Assembly (NCBI GenBank): GCA_026260175.1
Contig: JAKCWW010002917.1
Coordinates: forward strand, 1 to 32,240
DNA length: 32,240 bases
DNA from: Reticulitermes lucifugus
Lineage: Eukaryota; Arthropoda; Insecta; Blattodea; Rhinotermitidae
Direction: 5' to 3'
A program made the translations under genes and the position numbers. This document shows positions 21,143 through 32,039 of the stretch, in pieces. The notes under the pieces were generated by a model, which was given only the letters and a program-made list of their open reading frames with translations, searched no databases and had not been told where the DNA came from. The stretch's first letter is position 1; every line of letters begins with the position of its first letter.

Positions 21143-21300
21143 GCTGTATAGCTCAGGCGTTTAGTCACTGCCTTCTAAATGTGGAGGCTCGTGTTTGAGC
21201 TCAGGTCAGTTCATGTGCGATTCTTGATGAAGCAGTTATCTCTGGAAGAACTTTCTCTCCGAATACGTTACTCTTCCTTATGTCATTCCAACAATACTCC
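21143..21300 (+). mobile_element. Ancient SINE-A relative
   Basis: TAGCTCAGGCGTTTAG (A box), then TGTGGAGGCTCGTGTTTGAG (B-box region) at the same spacing as copies 1 and 4. Next come TCCGAATACGTTACTCTTCC and TCATTCCAACAATACTCC, which correspond to the CCGAGTACTTCGGTTTTCC and TCATTCCACCGCTACTCC body blocks. Much more diverged than the four main copies. The 3' hairpin was not found. Confidence 0.65.
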
Positions 21301-23139
21301 TTAATCATGCATTCATCTGTCACCGACACTATGTAGTCTTACAGATTGACACATTCCTTAAATAGCGCACGAAAAAACAACACAATTGTACGAAATCTGT
21401 ATTAAAATGCATGAAGGTGAAATTCAACCTAAGATTTTAAGCAATAGAAAATTCCAAAACGAAGGTATGTATTACTGCCCTTCCCTTTCTTCTTCTTTTA
21501 TTATTATTATTATTGCTGTTGTTTTTATTCTTGTTCTTGAGGGCTTATGCTACGTTAGCGAAGAGCATTGGCTCTATTAATCTCCAAAAACGTCGCACCA
21601 CGCAGTAAAATTTCGAGGCAAACACGAAATAGTAAAGAATAGCAGTTCGTTAGTAATATTTACATGTGTGTACATAAAAGAGAACACACACCGTAGATAT
21701 GTGCGTAATTAACTTAAATAAAAAAGTAAATCAGTGTCGCACTGTACGTGGTTTCTGTGTTTCAACGTCTGACAATTTCAGTTGCTTGTGATTTATTTAG
21801 CCATGTCTGCGAATAAGTTTATTTTTTCATGAAATTTAATTTCTACGTCTTCCACAGTACCTGAACGTCATTCCGAAGTTCTTATCCATATAAAACAAGA
21901 CGCAGTTGCATTAAGTCTTTCTCAATGTATGTAGCAAGTGAAGCGCTTGCTAAGTCATGTTGTCCATGCCACATCTCCAAACTACTGACGTGCTTGTTTG
22001 ATATTCAGTTCCTAATGTGTTTCTTTTTAAATCTCTCGCTCTTATTTGTGTTCTACAAGATTTTTAAACCAACCGACTTATTTGTTTCTCGTCTTACATA
22101 TTTAAATATTCCTGGAATAATTACCATATGTTGGAAAATTAAGAATGCCCAATACGTAGCTGCCCTTGAAATATTTCATTTTTTTCTTATTTTACCCTCC
22201 ATGTTTTCTCTTTATTTACCTTATTCAACTTCAAGTATTGTTTTTCCCTAAATGTAGGGGACCCCATGTATTATCATTAAAAATATTTGGTAGAGGTCTG
22301 TTTTTTTCATTATGATATGCACAATTTCAAATAAGATGGAGAAATCTAAAGGCATATGAACTACATTTGCACTGATGTTATGCGCATTATAATTTCTTCG
22401 TGTTCGTTTGCATATATATATATATATACATGTTCTGAAGTTTCTTCTCAAATTAAATTAATTAATTAACCCTTTATTAAATGAGTTAATTAAAATTGTT
22501 GTATTTATTGTACTTTGATGTTCGTATATAATGCATATAATTTCGATACCTTGCGGCTACATCCTGACTTTTTTTTTGTTTATATCCTCAGGAGGTTTAG
22601 TTAAGCATACCCAGTATTATGTAGCCTAGAGTAAATTAAAATATGAGAAATTGATACTTTTTCGTGAACTTTGCGGTTTATATTTCTTGATTTGTATCAG
22701 TTACAGTAACTTCCCTCTTGTCTTTAAGAGGAACTAATCCTTCAATATCTTCATCCTATACTTTACAAATTAACACCAACACGGGCTAAAATTTTACATC
22801 ACCATTCTTGCTCGACAAGAAAATCGTAGTTGAATGGTTCTTCTTCAGTAGACTCCGGGTTTAATTCTCTGTGAGCACTGAGTTTTCTCATGGTTCTCTT
22901 AAGTTCTTCCACAAAAGTGTTTGAATATTAAAAAGCAGGTTACGACTTCTTGCTTCTACAAATTCACAATTAATCGTAAATCTCTCATTACCATGGAAAT
23001 TAACGTTAAAGAAATTAAGACTACTGTCTGACAATACTGAAAGCGGATGTTTGCGAAAAGCGGGGGAAGGTATTATCCTGTTAGTCCCTACACTTATGAA
23101 ACACATCATGAAGCTTTATGAAGGAGTGGATACGAAGCT
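21301..23139. other. AT-rich DNA with two microsatellites
   Basis: Contains (TTA)n near 21498-21514 and (AT)n at 22412-22428. The 108-codon hydrophobic plus frame at 21925-22251 lacks any recognised family signature and is T-rich, so I do not call it a gene. Confidence 0.5.
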
Positions 23140-23290
23140 CCACTTGCTATTAAATTCGGCAGTGCATGGAGGTGTGTGGCGAGCTTCAAGCTCCGGTAAT
23201 AATATCCCCGGGGAAAAGACCCCCCCTATCCGTTTTATACGCTGCTTGAGGCCCAGCAGCCAGTCTGAATATGACGCCGTAACTAATTCA
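23140..23290. mobile_element. Interspersed repeat family B, copy 2
   Basis: Shares GCATGGAGGTG, a GCGAGCTTCAAGCTCCGG stretch, a CCCCGGGGAAAAGACCCC block and GAGGCCCAGCAGCC with the family. It is the most diverged of the four at the left end. The frame at 23051-23323 (NSAVHGGVWRASSSG...PGEKTPP) is a reading through it. Confidence 0.55.
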
Positions 23291-23764
23291 ACGAGCAATC
23301 GAATATGGTCATCCAGCATGTAAGCAGTAATTTTACTGAGTTCTCCTGGCTCTTTGTACAGAAACTGTAATTAATGAACTAGATATACAAAGACCTCGTT
23401 AATTATGAAAACTGTGACAGACAACGTATGACTTTTTTCAGTGTTACAAAATTAATTACCAGTTCATTAGGGTTACCAGCTGAATATGTTTTCTTTATTT
23501 TGAAGTGAAAATAAAGTCCGTGGTGACATTAGGTTCGTTTGTCTCTTTGTCCATTTCGTCTCTAATTTAATATCACCAGCACTAAATGTAGCCTACTGGT
23601 CTTATTTTGTACTCATCTAATAATATTTGGATTATGAAACCAAGGAAAGTGAGGTGGGAGGGTAGTCCATATGCATGGAAAAGGTTGGAAATATGTAAGA
23701 GTGCTGATCGGAAAATTGGAAAGAACAGATGATTGAGAGAAGAAGCTGAAGTAAGAGAATAGCC
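23291..23764. other. Nothing firmly recognised
   Basis: The last 120 bases are purine-rich and may be decayed LINE sequence leading into 23765. Confidence 0.4.
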
Positions 23765-23834
23765 GCACTAAAATGGACTTCACATAAACTGGAATCATCT
23801 GGCTCAGCTTAGCGATCAATGGTGGGCTCTTTAA
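23765..23834 (+). pseudogene. LINE (family C) C-terminal scrap, fourth copy
   Basis: TKMDFT in one frame is followed after a shift by NWNHLAQLSDQWWAL (from 23787), ending at a stop (23832-23834). This matches NIKMDL and DWxxLAQDRDQWRA of the LINE C-terminus in the right order and spacing. Nothing of the 3' tail follows. Confidence 0.5.
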
Positions 23835-23982
23835 ATAAGCCAATTAAAATTCCTATTCTATAACATACGCGACATTTCTTGAGTATCTGAGCTTCTGTCA
23901 GGTTTTTAAGGAGGCCTTTAATCCATGGAGTCGGTCTTCAGGCATAAAAGTGTCTGGGTTTAGCAAGACTAGTTTAAGCACC

Positions 23983-24018
23983 GTGTGTGTTTGTGTGTGT
24001 GTGTGTGTGTGTATGTGG

Positions 24019-24045
<27 letters not shown>
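23983..24045. repeat. Compound (GT)n-(AT)n microsatellite
   Basis: (GT)n with one TT interruption to about 24012, then (AT)n from about 24019. Overlapping frames with VCVCVC and IYIYIY are artefacts of it. Confidence 0.95.
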
Positions 24046-24051
<6 letters not shown>

Positions 24052-24454
24052 CATATTTCTCCACTCATTGCTTCTGTATGGCCAGAGAAAAAAAATATGC
24101 AAATTTAGGCTGCTTGTTTTTTGCTTTACATGCAAGGTGGGTGGGTTGTTTATACGCAATTTTATGCATTGCGTGTCAGACGGCTTGTGTAGCTGTGCAG
24201 AGAACATAGACTTGTAGCTGGATTGTACGAAGTGTATATAAAGGGAAATTCTGAATGTAAGTAATTAGCAAATTGCCAATACATGGGTGGAGTTTAATGT
24301 GTATAATATAACTGGAATTACATGCACGTTCTATGCTTGGGTGTTTGCTTCAAACAGAAAAAGCAACAGGTTATGAATTTAAAAGTATTAAGTGCAAAAT
24401 ACTTGTTTTCCTCTGCACGCCATGAATTCATATGGGGTAGTGGTTGTATAGATA
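24046..24454. other. Nothing recognised
   Basis: No shared repeat or gene seen. Confidence 0.45.
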
Positions 24455-24650
24455 ATTATGTCTTGACCTCCGCACTAGATGGGGGTTATTTGTCAGCTTC
24501 ACTGCCCGACCGCTTTACCCCCGGAGAAATTGGTCCATTTAGCCATTGGGTAGGAAGCTGGGTGAGCACCCAGTTTCTGCCTGGACCCATTTAGAGAAGA
24601 GAACCCCGTCTTATTTCTGCCCTCTATCCAACCACAATTATTCGGACGTA
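24455..24650. mobile_element. Interspersed repeat family B, copy 3
   Basis: GACCTCCGCACTAGATGGGG, GTCAGCTTCACTGCCCGACC, GCTTTACCCCCGGAGAAA and GGAAGCTGGGTGAGCACC align in order with 6785 and 29705. The end of the frame at 24322-24594 is a reading through this repeat. Confidence 0.7.
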
Positions 24651-26088
24651 CAACCAGTAGCCTAAACACTATGCCGGCTGCTAAAGTAATTAAATTGTTC
24701 CGTGCTCACTCGGTGTAACATGACATGCTGCTATTGCTTATGTGCTCTCTATGTACATTTATATCAACTACATGCTGTTGTCGGTGAATGTATTACTACC
24801 TTTACACAGTAGTCCCTCACAGTAATAAACTATACGGCGATGTATAAGAGCTTACAATTTTTGTAGTTAACATAATTACAGGATTTACTTTAGAATCCAC
24901 CTAAAACTAAAACTAATTTCATTCAGACAGACAGCTGTTATAATAAAATTTTTGCGTAATAAAATACGTGGGCAATTGAGAAATTTTAATTTTTAGATTT
25001 GCAGTGTACACATAGGAAAATAATTACATGCTTTAGAATAATACTAAATACAAAGAATTTTTGCTGTAGAAGATATAAGCCAGTATCAAATAGCTTACAA
25101 TTCTGATAAGAGATACATAAAAACCACATCCTAAAATTTAAGTTTGACGTGAGATTAATTTTCTTTATGTCACAAGCTGTTACTATCTTGAATTATAGGG
25201 TCAATATTAAAATGCTTCGTGAATGACGAGTTGGAAAGTATGTGTAAAAAAGGTGTTCTTGGACTAATCAAAGTCCTGCCCTGTCATTTGCTTCGATGGA
25301 CAGAGAAAAACCAAGGAAAATGTAGGACAGGACATCAGATGCCTTTGCCCAAATTTCAGCTGTATACCTCACTAATATATGTAGAAATTTACCTCTGCGC
25401 CAACCTACCCGCTTAATACACAAGATTAAATATGATTTATGTTCAATATTATTTATACTACTTCTGTAGGTTTAAGGCGTCCAATCATCACATTTAATTT
25501 TATAAGTTATAATTACATAAACTAGTAATGCTCTATGTGACATAGTTCGCAAACTTAACTTAAACACATAGCAGTGAATAGCAGCCTGTATTTTATGTGT
25601 CATACATCCAGTTGGACTAAATCTGTTCCACGTTCTGTAATCGGAGCTATCGACATTCAGTAAACAATCAAAGAATATGGACAAATTCATCCAAATGGAA
25701 TGTGTGAAGTTGTGTAAAAGGCCCACATTCACATAAAACTCCCACGAGTCTCCGTCAAACATTGCATTACAGTCGGTACACTTATTTCTTTGTTCGTTTG
25801 CTCTTGATCTGATTTAAGGTTTCTAACGGTTTTATTTACTTTTTCTGGGTATGTTGGGAAAACATCCAAGTAAAACAAGACTGTGTATTTTGTAATTACA
25901 AGTGATGCACTGAACACAATCAATCTAACACATTAGTTTGAAAACATGAAAAGAAGAGGTCACTTAGTTGAAGTACTCCTAGATGGAAGGACATAGAAAG
26001 GACACGTAATGAAATAGCACATTATGGATTGAAATGATTTGTCTCAGGATAATTTCGGTTTTTTATAAAAATGGTAATTAATATTTTT
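24651..26088. other. AT-rich DNA, nothing recognised
   Basis: Short frames at 25219-25416, 25472-25762 and 25729-25923 match no family I know. Confidence 0.5.
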
Positions 26089-26147
26089 GTTCCATACAAG
26101 GCGGGGAATTTGTTGCTGAGCAGTGAACGACTTCTCAAGAGGCGTTA
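26089..26147 (+). mobile_element. LINE (family C) 3' tail scrap, fifth copy
   Basis: GTTCCATACAAGGCGGGGAA and ACTTCTCAAGAGG align with the tail at 19134-19195 with a short internal gap. No coding part remains. Confidence 0.5.
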
Positions 26148-26590
26148 GTTAAATTGTAATATTATTTGTATAATACTCGCAATAGAAAGTTTGAAATGAA
26201 ATTTAATTTAAAGGGGAGAATATAGTTTTTTTTAACATTTATAGCTCTTGTTTTACATGGCAATCAAATAGAAGCAGATAAATCAGTCTGGAAGGAAAAA
26301 TAAATCTGACACCTATCAATATCACACACTCAATTGGTCCTGAATCAGAGTGGTCGGAACGTGCATCTAGTGTCGTAGGTAAGCATGCATGGATCATGCA
26401 GCCGTGCTGCCATATGCCTTTATATTATTATTGTAATTGTGCGCGTAGAAAGCTGCATTTTTATCTATTAAATAAAGATCATATTTATTAGTTGGGCTCG
26501 TGAAAATAGATTCTTACTTTTGGGCATAGAAGTGGAAAAATCCTCTAATCCTTTTTATATAAGGGAATATTCAGGTTGAGTCTCTACATT
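26148..26590. other. Nothing recognised
   Basis: No shared repeat or gene seen. Confidence 0.45.
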
Positions 26591-26750
26591 TTGACTGCCT
26601 TGGAGACACGTCACTTTAACTAATGTATCGGAGACTTTGTCCGTCCCTTAGGCTATTTCTGCTTTATGGCAAATAGAGACAACGTGTTTCTATTGGGAAT
26701 CGAACAGTGTCCCATTCTTAGTCAGTCGTTACATGCTAAGTCACTTATGA
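26591..26750 (-). mobile_element. tRNA-derived SINE, decayed
   Basis: On the minus strand TGACTTAGCATGTAACGACT (A-box region, about 26726-26746) is followed by TGTTCGATTCCCA (B box, 26694-26706), at SINE spacing. The sequence below it does not match family A. A tRNA gene is unlikely because no closing acceptor stem is seen. Confidence 0.5.
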
Positions 26751-27215
26751 TCTAGAAATTGCCACAAAATGAAGGAAATGAAATTAACATTCTTAATTAA
26801 ATGGAGGTAAGACTTATATTCGGTCCTGAAGTTCGTAAATCAATAAAAACATCTCCATATTTTTGGCTTGTCTCATTGTTAAGGAAGAATAAAGTTTCAA
26901 GGCGTCAGAAATAAAGTTAATGAGCGAATATGTAAGAGAGAGGAAAGAACAGGAAACTGGAAAAAATTTTAATGAGCACTTCACCAAACATGCGTAATTT
27001 CGTTGATCAAATCAAAGACGGCCACATGGATGAAGCAAATGAAAGAGACGTGTAAAGTGTACAGAATTTTAGTCTGTAATCCTAAAGTAAATAGGTTACG
27101 TGGGGAATTTACATGTAAATAGTAGGATGTATTGAAGTTAATCTTATAGAAACAATGTGTGAACATATACAGTGGATTAAGCTGCCTCAGGATATATACT
27201 CGTGACGGGCGTTTG
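26751..27215. other. Nothing recognised
   Basis: No shared repeat or gene seen. Confidence 0.45.
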
Positions 27216-27392
27216 TTAACATAGTAGCGTAAATCCTCTTGGTCGACTTCCCTGGGGATTATTATTAAATACTTTACTTACTGTTCTTTTATTCTCCATT
27301 GTGTTAACATGACCAATCCATTTGAGCCGACTTATTCTGACAAAACTTTTACACACTTCTGTCCTTAAATTACACTGTGCAACAAACAAAAA
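27216..27392 (-). pseudogene. LINE reverse-transcriptase C-terminal fragment, antisense
   Basis: A minus-strand frame of about 58 codons, too short for most ORF filters, reads CNLRTEVCKSFVRISRLKW, then IGHVNTMENKRTVSK, then VFNNNPQGSRPRGF, and stops at 27216-27218. The RISRLxWIGHVxRM core and the following NxxPxGxRxRGRP block are typical of the segment after the RT core in insect non-LTR elements. It has no internal stop, so it may be younger than the plus-strand LINE scraps. It lacks everything upstream, and the element ends shortly after RPRG. The words differ from the family-C and 11077 copies, so it probably comes from a third LINE lineage. Confidence 0.7.
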
Positions 27393-27507
27393 ATTACGGA
27401 AAGGAAAATACTTATCTTAGCTACTTTTGGGGTGCTGAAAAAGAAAATCACATTAAAAATTGAGAATTAGCTCTGGTTTCCAAGTTAGGAAAGGGATCTC
27501 ATAAGGA

Positions 27508-27575
27508 GTTACAGCTCAGTGGACGAGTAGAGCGCTCAACTTACAGACTGCTACTGCTATTCAGAAAGGGGTTAC
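27508..27575 (+). mobile_element. Possible tRNA-like SINE head
   Basis: GTTACAGCTCAGTGGACGAG followed by TAGAGCGCTCAAC resembles a tRNA D-arm and A box. A B box is only weakly present (GGGGTTACCAAGCC, near 27568). It directly abuts the broken gene starting near 27580. Confidence 0.35.
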
Positions 27576-27579
27576 CAAG

Positions 27580-28968
27580 CCGAAAAAGTGGACAGTGGGG
27601 TACCCAAATATACAATCGACTATTCAGCCAGTGCCTCACTGTGAAGGTCTGTCTATTCCGGAACCCCCCGACAGTTTTTCCCTAGACTGTGATGAGGAAG
27701 ATGAGAATACACCCGAAGAAGCACCACAGCCATCTATTTCAAGAGATGTGGAATGTTCCCTGAATATAAACTTTACTGAACCACACAAGATCACGCAGAA
27801 AGAACTTTCTGAATTCATAAGTGATCTAGAACTGTCGAAGAATAAAGCAGAACTGTTGACTTCTGGACGACACTGTAAAAGTGACAGCATTTCGCTCCCC
27901 CCAAAAAGATTTTGAGTAGTTCTTCATAACAAAAGATGCACTCAGTGCCTGTAGGAACGTCGAGTGTCTGATGGCAGCAATGTAAATCAGGTACAATCTG
28001 GAAGAATGGTAACTATTCATAGACTCTTCTATGCATAGCCTAAAAGCAGTGTTTTTGCATAAGGACAAAGTTCTGCCTTCAATCCTTGTTGCCTATGCCA
28101 CCCACAAACAGGAAGCAAATGAAAATATGAAGGCAATTCTCAGCTTCATGAACGACAAGACATATCAATGGCGCATTTGCGGTGATTTGAAGGTAATTGT
28201 CATTTTGATAGAACTGCAAAAGGGTTACACAAAACTCTATTATTTCCTATGCGAAAGGGATAGTCATGCCAAAATTGTGCACTGCAGAAAGAAGAATTGG
28301 TCTCTACATAAATCACATACACCTGGAACACAGAACGTATCTCATCAGCCTCTTGTAGTTCCATGTAAAGTTTTGCTTCCCGCTCTGCATATTAATTTGG
28401 GCCTCGTGAAAGATTTCGTGAAGGCAGTGAACAGAAATGACCCAGCATTCTCATTCTTGTGTGAGAAATTCCCAAGGTTTAGTAAGGAGAAGATTAAGGC
28501 GGGTTTAGTCATTGGCCCCCAGACACGTCAGCTCTTCAAGAGTCCCTCAATTTGATCTCGTTCTCATTGATGACGAGAAGGCAGCCTGAAATATCTTTCG
28601 ACATGTTGCGACTGGTTTTCTAGGAAATGTAAAAGCCTTCAACTTCAGGAAGCTTGTGGAGGATCTTATAACTTCTGACGAGAAGCTCGGCTGCAACGTG
28701 TCACTCAACATGCATTTCCTCCATTCACACTTGGATTCCTTTATGATTAACTGTGGTGCCGTAAGTGAAGAACACGATGAGCTCTGTCACCAGGACATCT
28801 CAGCGATGGAGAACAGATACAAGGGCAAATGGAGTGCTGCCATATTAGCCGATTACTGCTGGACGGTGAAGAGGGATGCTCCAGAAATTCAGTACAAGCG
28901 ACGAGCGAAAGGCACCTCGTTTAATTCATATAAGATCATTGTTATATCCAGCTTCCATACAGCAATAT
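27580..28968 (+). pseudogene. Broken copy of a multi-copy arthropod protein family, probably transposon-derived
   Basis: Homologous coding runs through three frames. Frame 1 (to about 27864) reads GYPNIQSTIQPVPHCEGL, PEPPDSFSLD, an acidic stretch and ELSEFISDLELSKNKAELL. Frame 2 from about 27869 reads DDTVKVTAFRS with stops at 27917, 27983 and 28010, then LFIDSS, SLKAVFLH, an open run (28031-28552) with YQWRICGDLKVI and YTKLYYFLCERDS, then a stop. Frame 3 from 28548 reads FDLVLIDDEKAA, stop (28587), GFLGNVKAFNFRKLVEDL, CNVSLNMHFLHSHLD, HQDISAMENRYKGKW and ADYCWTVKRD, ending at 28970. I recognise this block order from an unnamed, highly repeated protein family in arthropod genomes. The CxxC-type and HxH motifs suggest metal binding, but function is unknown to me. 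Two frameshifts and at least four in-frame stops make it non-functional. The start is missing. Confidence 0.8.
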
Positions 28969-29127
28969 AATCGATTTTTTTAAACCAGAGCCAATCACGT
29001 AATTTAAATGCTAGTTTGTTATTCTGCATTGCAAATTATACTAAGTAAACACATCTTTGTTTCCGTAACAGGATACGAATCCAAAGTTGTTACATATTCT
29101 TATTAACAACATGTTGAGCCAAATTAA

Positions 29128-29149
29128 TGACGATCGTAACGATCGAAAC
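29128..29149 (+). repeat. Short hairpin motif, TGA-stem-AAAC
   Basis: TGA is followed by a perfect 6-bp stem (CGATCG at 29131-29136 and 29140-29145, loop TAA) and then AAAC. The same layout occurs in both arms of the fold-back at 5408-5599 and at 5396-5419. It could be a trace of the same kind of element. Confidence 0.4.
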
Positions 29150-29704
29150 ACGTACAAGAAAAACGTAATGTAAATAAATGCAACATAAAAAACTTCAATG
29201 CACCATGACGGTATAATAGGGATTTGCCAAAAAGGATTTTGACTTTATTTCTATAAAAGTCTTAGATTTCTTTACCAGCTGAGTGACTACAAAATTCGAA
29301 AGAATCTACAGCATGACGTCAAGTGATTTCATTTTTGTTCAGCTTTCTAGCAATCTACAATGCTGTGGGAGGACATCGCCCTAGTTGAAAAATGTCACTT
29401 CCGAGATGAACGTACTAAGAACGGACGTAACGAACTGTGGGGCCTTTCAAAGAGGCACAGAGCTAATTAGCAAGCAAACGACAGTTCGATTTATATTACA
29501 CTGAATTCGGTCTTATTGACTTCCGTCCAGTTTTCCTTTCCACGAAACCCTGAATGAGACCGATAGTAAACAGTCAAAGAAATATAAAGTTAAATGGTAC
29601 TAATGAAGAGAGTTTTTATGTTTAAGTAGAATTACAATTACTCTACATCGCGTTTTAAAGGTAAATGTTTCCCTTGCAAGATATGAACACAAATGTGGGA
29701 AATG
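29150..29704. other. Nothing recognised
   Basis: No shared repeat or gene seen. Confidence 0.45.
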
Positions 29705-29905
29705 AGGTAGAGGCCCATGAAAACTTAACCTCTGTATTAGATGAAGTGATGGGTCAGCTTCACACGTGTGTCGCTTTAGACCCTGGGAAATTGCCTCCGG
29801 CAAACTCTGAATAGGATGATGCTTGGTTCCCAGGGCCAGGTTGGACTCTTTGGAGAAGAGATAAATCTTGCCCCTCTTGGTACTCGAACTACTTCTCCTC
29901 GGACA
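29705..29905. mobile_element. Interspersed repeat family B, copy 4
   Basis: ACCTCTGTATTAGATGAAGT, GGGTCAGCTTCACACG, CGCTTTAGACCCTGGGAAAT and GATGCTTGGTTCCCAGGGCC align in order with the copy at 24455. GGAGAAGAGA follows, as GAGAAGAGAA does there. On the minus strand AGTTCGAGTACC near 29883-29894 resembles a B box, as at the right end of copy 1. Confidence 0.65.
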
Positions 29906-30539
29906 TTAAATTGTAGGTATTCTAGATTATAATTTGAAATCCGTGTTACTCTAAAGCTAATATAAAAAATAATTCCGAAGTCTTGTAAAACTACTCAAGA
30001 AAATTACTACCGTGTAGTTTTCCGAAATTCTGGCATATAGCTACACTGGAGCATACTTTTGTCGGATTACTTTGGTTCTTTCCCTAACAACCATAATTTT
30101 AACGCGTCCATGATCATAATTTATCGCACCTGCAGTGTGCGATGGGCAGGATACTTTCTGACATTTATAAAGGTCTCTGTAGTTATTAGTTTGGAAACTC
30201 CAGACAAGAAGTTCTGAAAAGAACTTCTGATGCTTCTTTCCTTCACTTATGAAATGCGCACAACAAAGTTATCAGAAATTGTAAGTCAGTAACAGGTTTA
30301 TAAATTTTATAAGTTTAGCCAAGACAAGAAATATTTTGTAATATTTTAATTTTCACTCCCTGGATAATATTTTAAAGATGTGCTTATAGTGGATCTTACT
30401 TTTATGCAGATGTATATTTTCTTTACCCATATGTCTCTTGTAATTCCGACATTCTAAATTTCGCAAGTAAAGTTAATTTTATGCACACACATTTACTACG
30501 GTAACAAATGTCATGGTTGGGTACAAATATTTCTAATTC
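29906..30539. other. Nothing recognised
   Basis: No shared repeat or gene seen. Confidence 0.45.
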
Positions 30540-30655
30540 GTATTCCGAACGTTGTGGGTTCGATAAGCCATCCATATAACGGTTATCCTGAGAGATATTT
30601 TATACTTTTCCTTACTTCCTAAAGGCATTAACCGGGGAAAAATATTTCAAGACTG
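30540..30655 (+). mobile_element. tRNA-derived SINE, decayed, second family
   Basis: TGTGGGTTCGATAAGCC (B-box region) is followed by GGTTATCCTGAGAGAT, CTTTTCCTTACTTCCTAAAG and GGCATTAACC. This resembles the TGAGGTTTTxxCCGAGGTTTTCCCTAACC body of a common insect tRNA SINE. The A box is not clear. Confidence 0.45.
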
Positions 30656-31855
30656 ATTCTTGACAAGTCCTTTCGAAATAATTACTGCAAAAAATCATTT
30701 GATTTTGTACGACCAATTGAAAACATCTTTAACTAAACCAAGATTGGATAATTGTTCTCTCAGCCAACTACATAATAACGTAGACCCCAAATAGTCTTTA
30801 CGAAATTTTCTCGGAGGATTCACAGAAATATTGTTAACTGACGAAATTTTATTAAGCCTCGCGTAAGTAATATTGGGGTGTTGAGAGAAATAGAAAGCTA
30901 CTTACCTTGTGAAACGTCACCAACTTTAGTAAATTGTATTTATGAAATTTCTTGTAGAATAGAGATTATAGAAACAGTAAAAAATTGGTTATTAAATTCT
31001 GCTTCGCACATCAAAGAAGCCACCATAAACTTCACTTCAAACTTAAGAATTTATTTCGTTTGCACTACAATAAACGTGTTATATTTGTTGTTTTTTATAA
31101 TTACGTAGTAGTTTCTTCTTAAAAAGTAGCTGCTTATGCAAAACTTCTCAGGATGTTGATTTTTCGATATTTTAAGAAGTTTATTTCTACATTATGTACA
31201 GTCTGCCTCCCACATATCGTTATCCTCACTCAGCGCACATTAAACTTTATGAACAGGAATTCCTTATAAGTATTATGATTTACTGCCGCCCTCAATATAC
31301 CGTCACAATCTGCGGTGACGAAACATGTGCTCTATACTGCGGTTTGACTGCACTTTCAAATAAATACATTTTGTGTTCCAAACTCAGTGATGATGAAAGT
31401 TGCACGAATTTCCTCTTGATATTTCAACAGGTGTTACGCTAATTCAGTTCTACTTTTAATTATGATAATACTATTTTTCAAAACCGTAGTGGGCGTAAAT
31501 CCCTTGTTTTCTTGCTACAAGTTGTGTATTATTTTTATTGATTCTCTTGGCTCAATCCACACAATCCTGCCCATTAAACGTACCTTACTGTGGACACATG
31601 TAACATATTAACGCACTATGGATGTTTAAAGTATAAAGAAGACATCCGTTGAGAAAATGGCAAAGAAAACAACCCAGTAGTTCCACTTTATTTTCATGTT
31701 ATCAGTTTTGTCTTTCAGTTTTAAAGGTTCATATAACACTGGTCAATACTGCCGTGTGTTAAATGTGTACATTCTAAAATGTGAAAAGAGAATTACTAGC
31801 TTCCACGCTTACTCCTTTTAGTTGTTTATTTAACGACTCTGTCATTGTACAGTTT
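30656..31855. other. AT-rich DNA, nothing recognised
   Basis: Frames at 30878-31108 and 31194-31442 match no family I know and look like chance. Confidence 0.5.
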
Positions 31856-31965
31856 ATACCACGCAGCGCAGATGGTGGATGTAAGAATAGGAATGTGGAA
31901 TATTGTACTCGGAGAAAACCTGACTCATTTCAACTTCGTTCACCATAAATCCCACGTGCGATATA
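31856..31965 (-). mobile_element. Ancient SINE-A relative, body only
   Basis: On the minus strand CACGTGGGATTTATGGTGAA, a GAAATGAGTCAGGTTTTCTC block and CCGAGTAC follow the family-A body order (ATGTGGGATTTGTGGTGGAC, GGGACAGGTTTTC, CCGAGTAC). The tRNA head and the 3' hairpin are missing or unrecognisable. It explains most of the minus-strand frame at 31854-32132. Confidence 0.65.
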
Positions 31966-32039
31966 ACATGGGTCCACCTATTCCGCATGTTGTTTGAATA
32001 AATGATCAAGTTGTCGGTTTTAGGCTCCAGCTGTTCTGT

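Noticed and set aside
21925..22251. 108-codon hydrophobic frame as a possible receptor exon
   Set aside because: T-rich DNA gives hydrophobic translations by chance. No splice context or family motif was recognised.
23974..24217. Frames with CVCVCV and IYIYIY repeats
   Set aside because: Translations of the (GT)n-(AT)n microsatellite.
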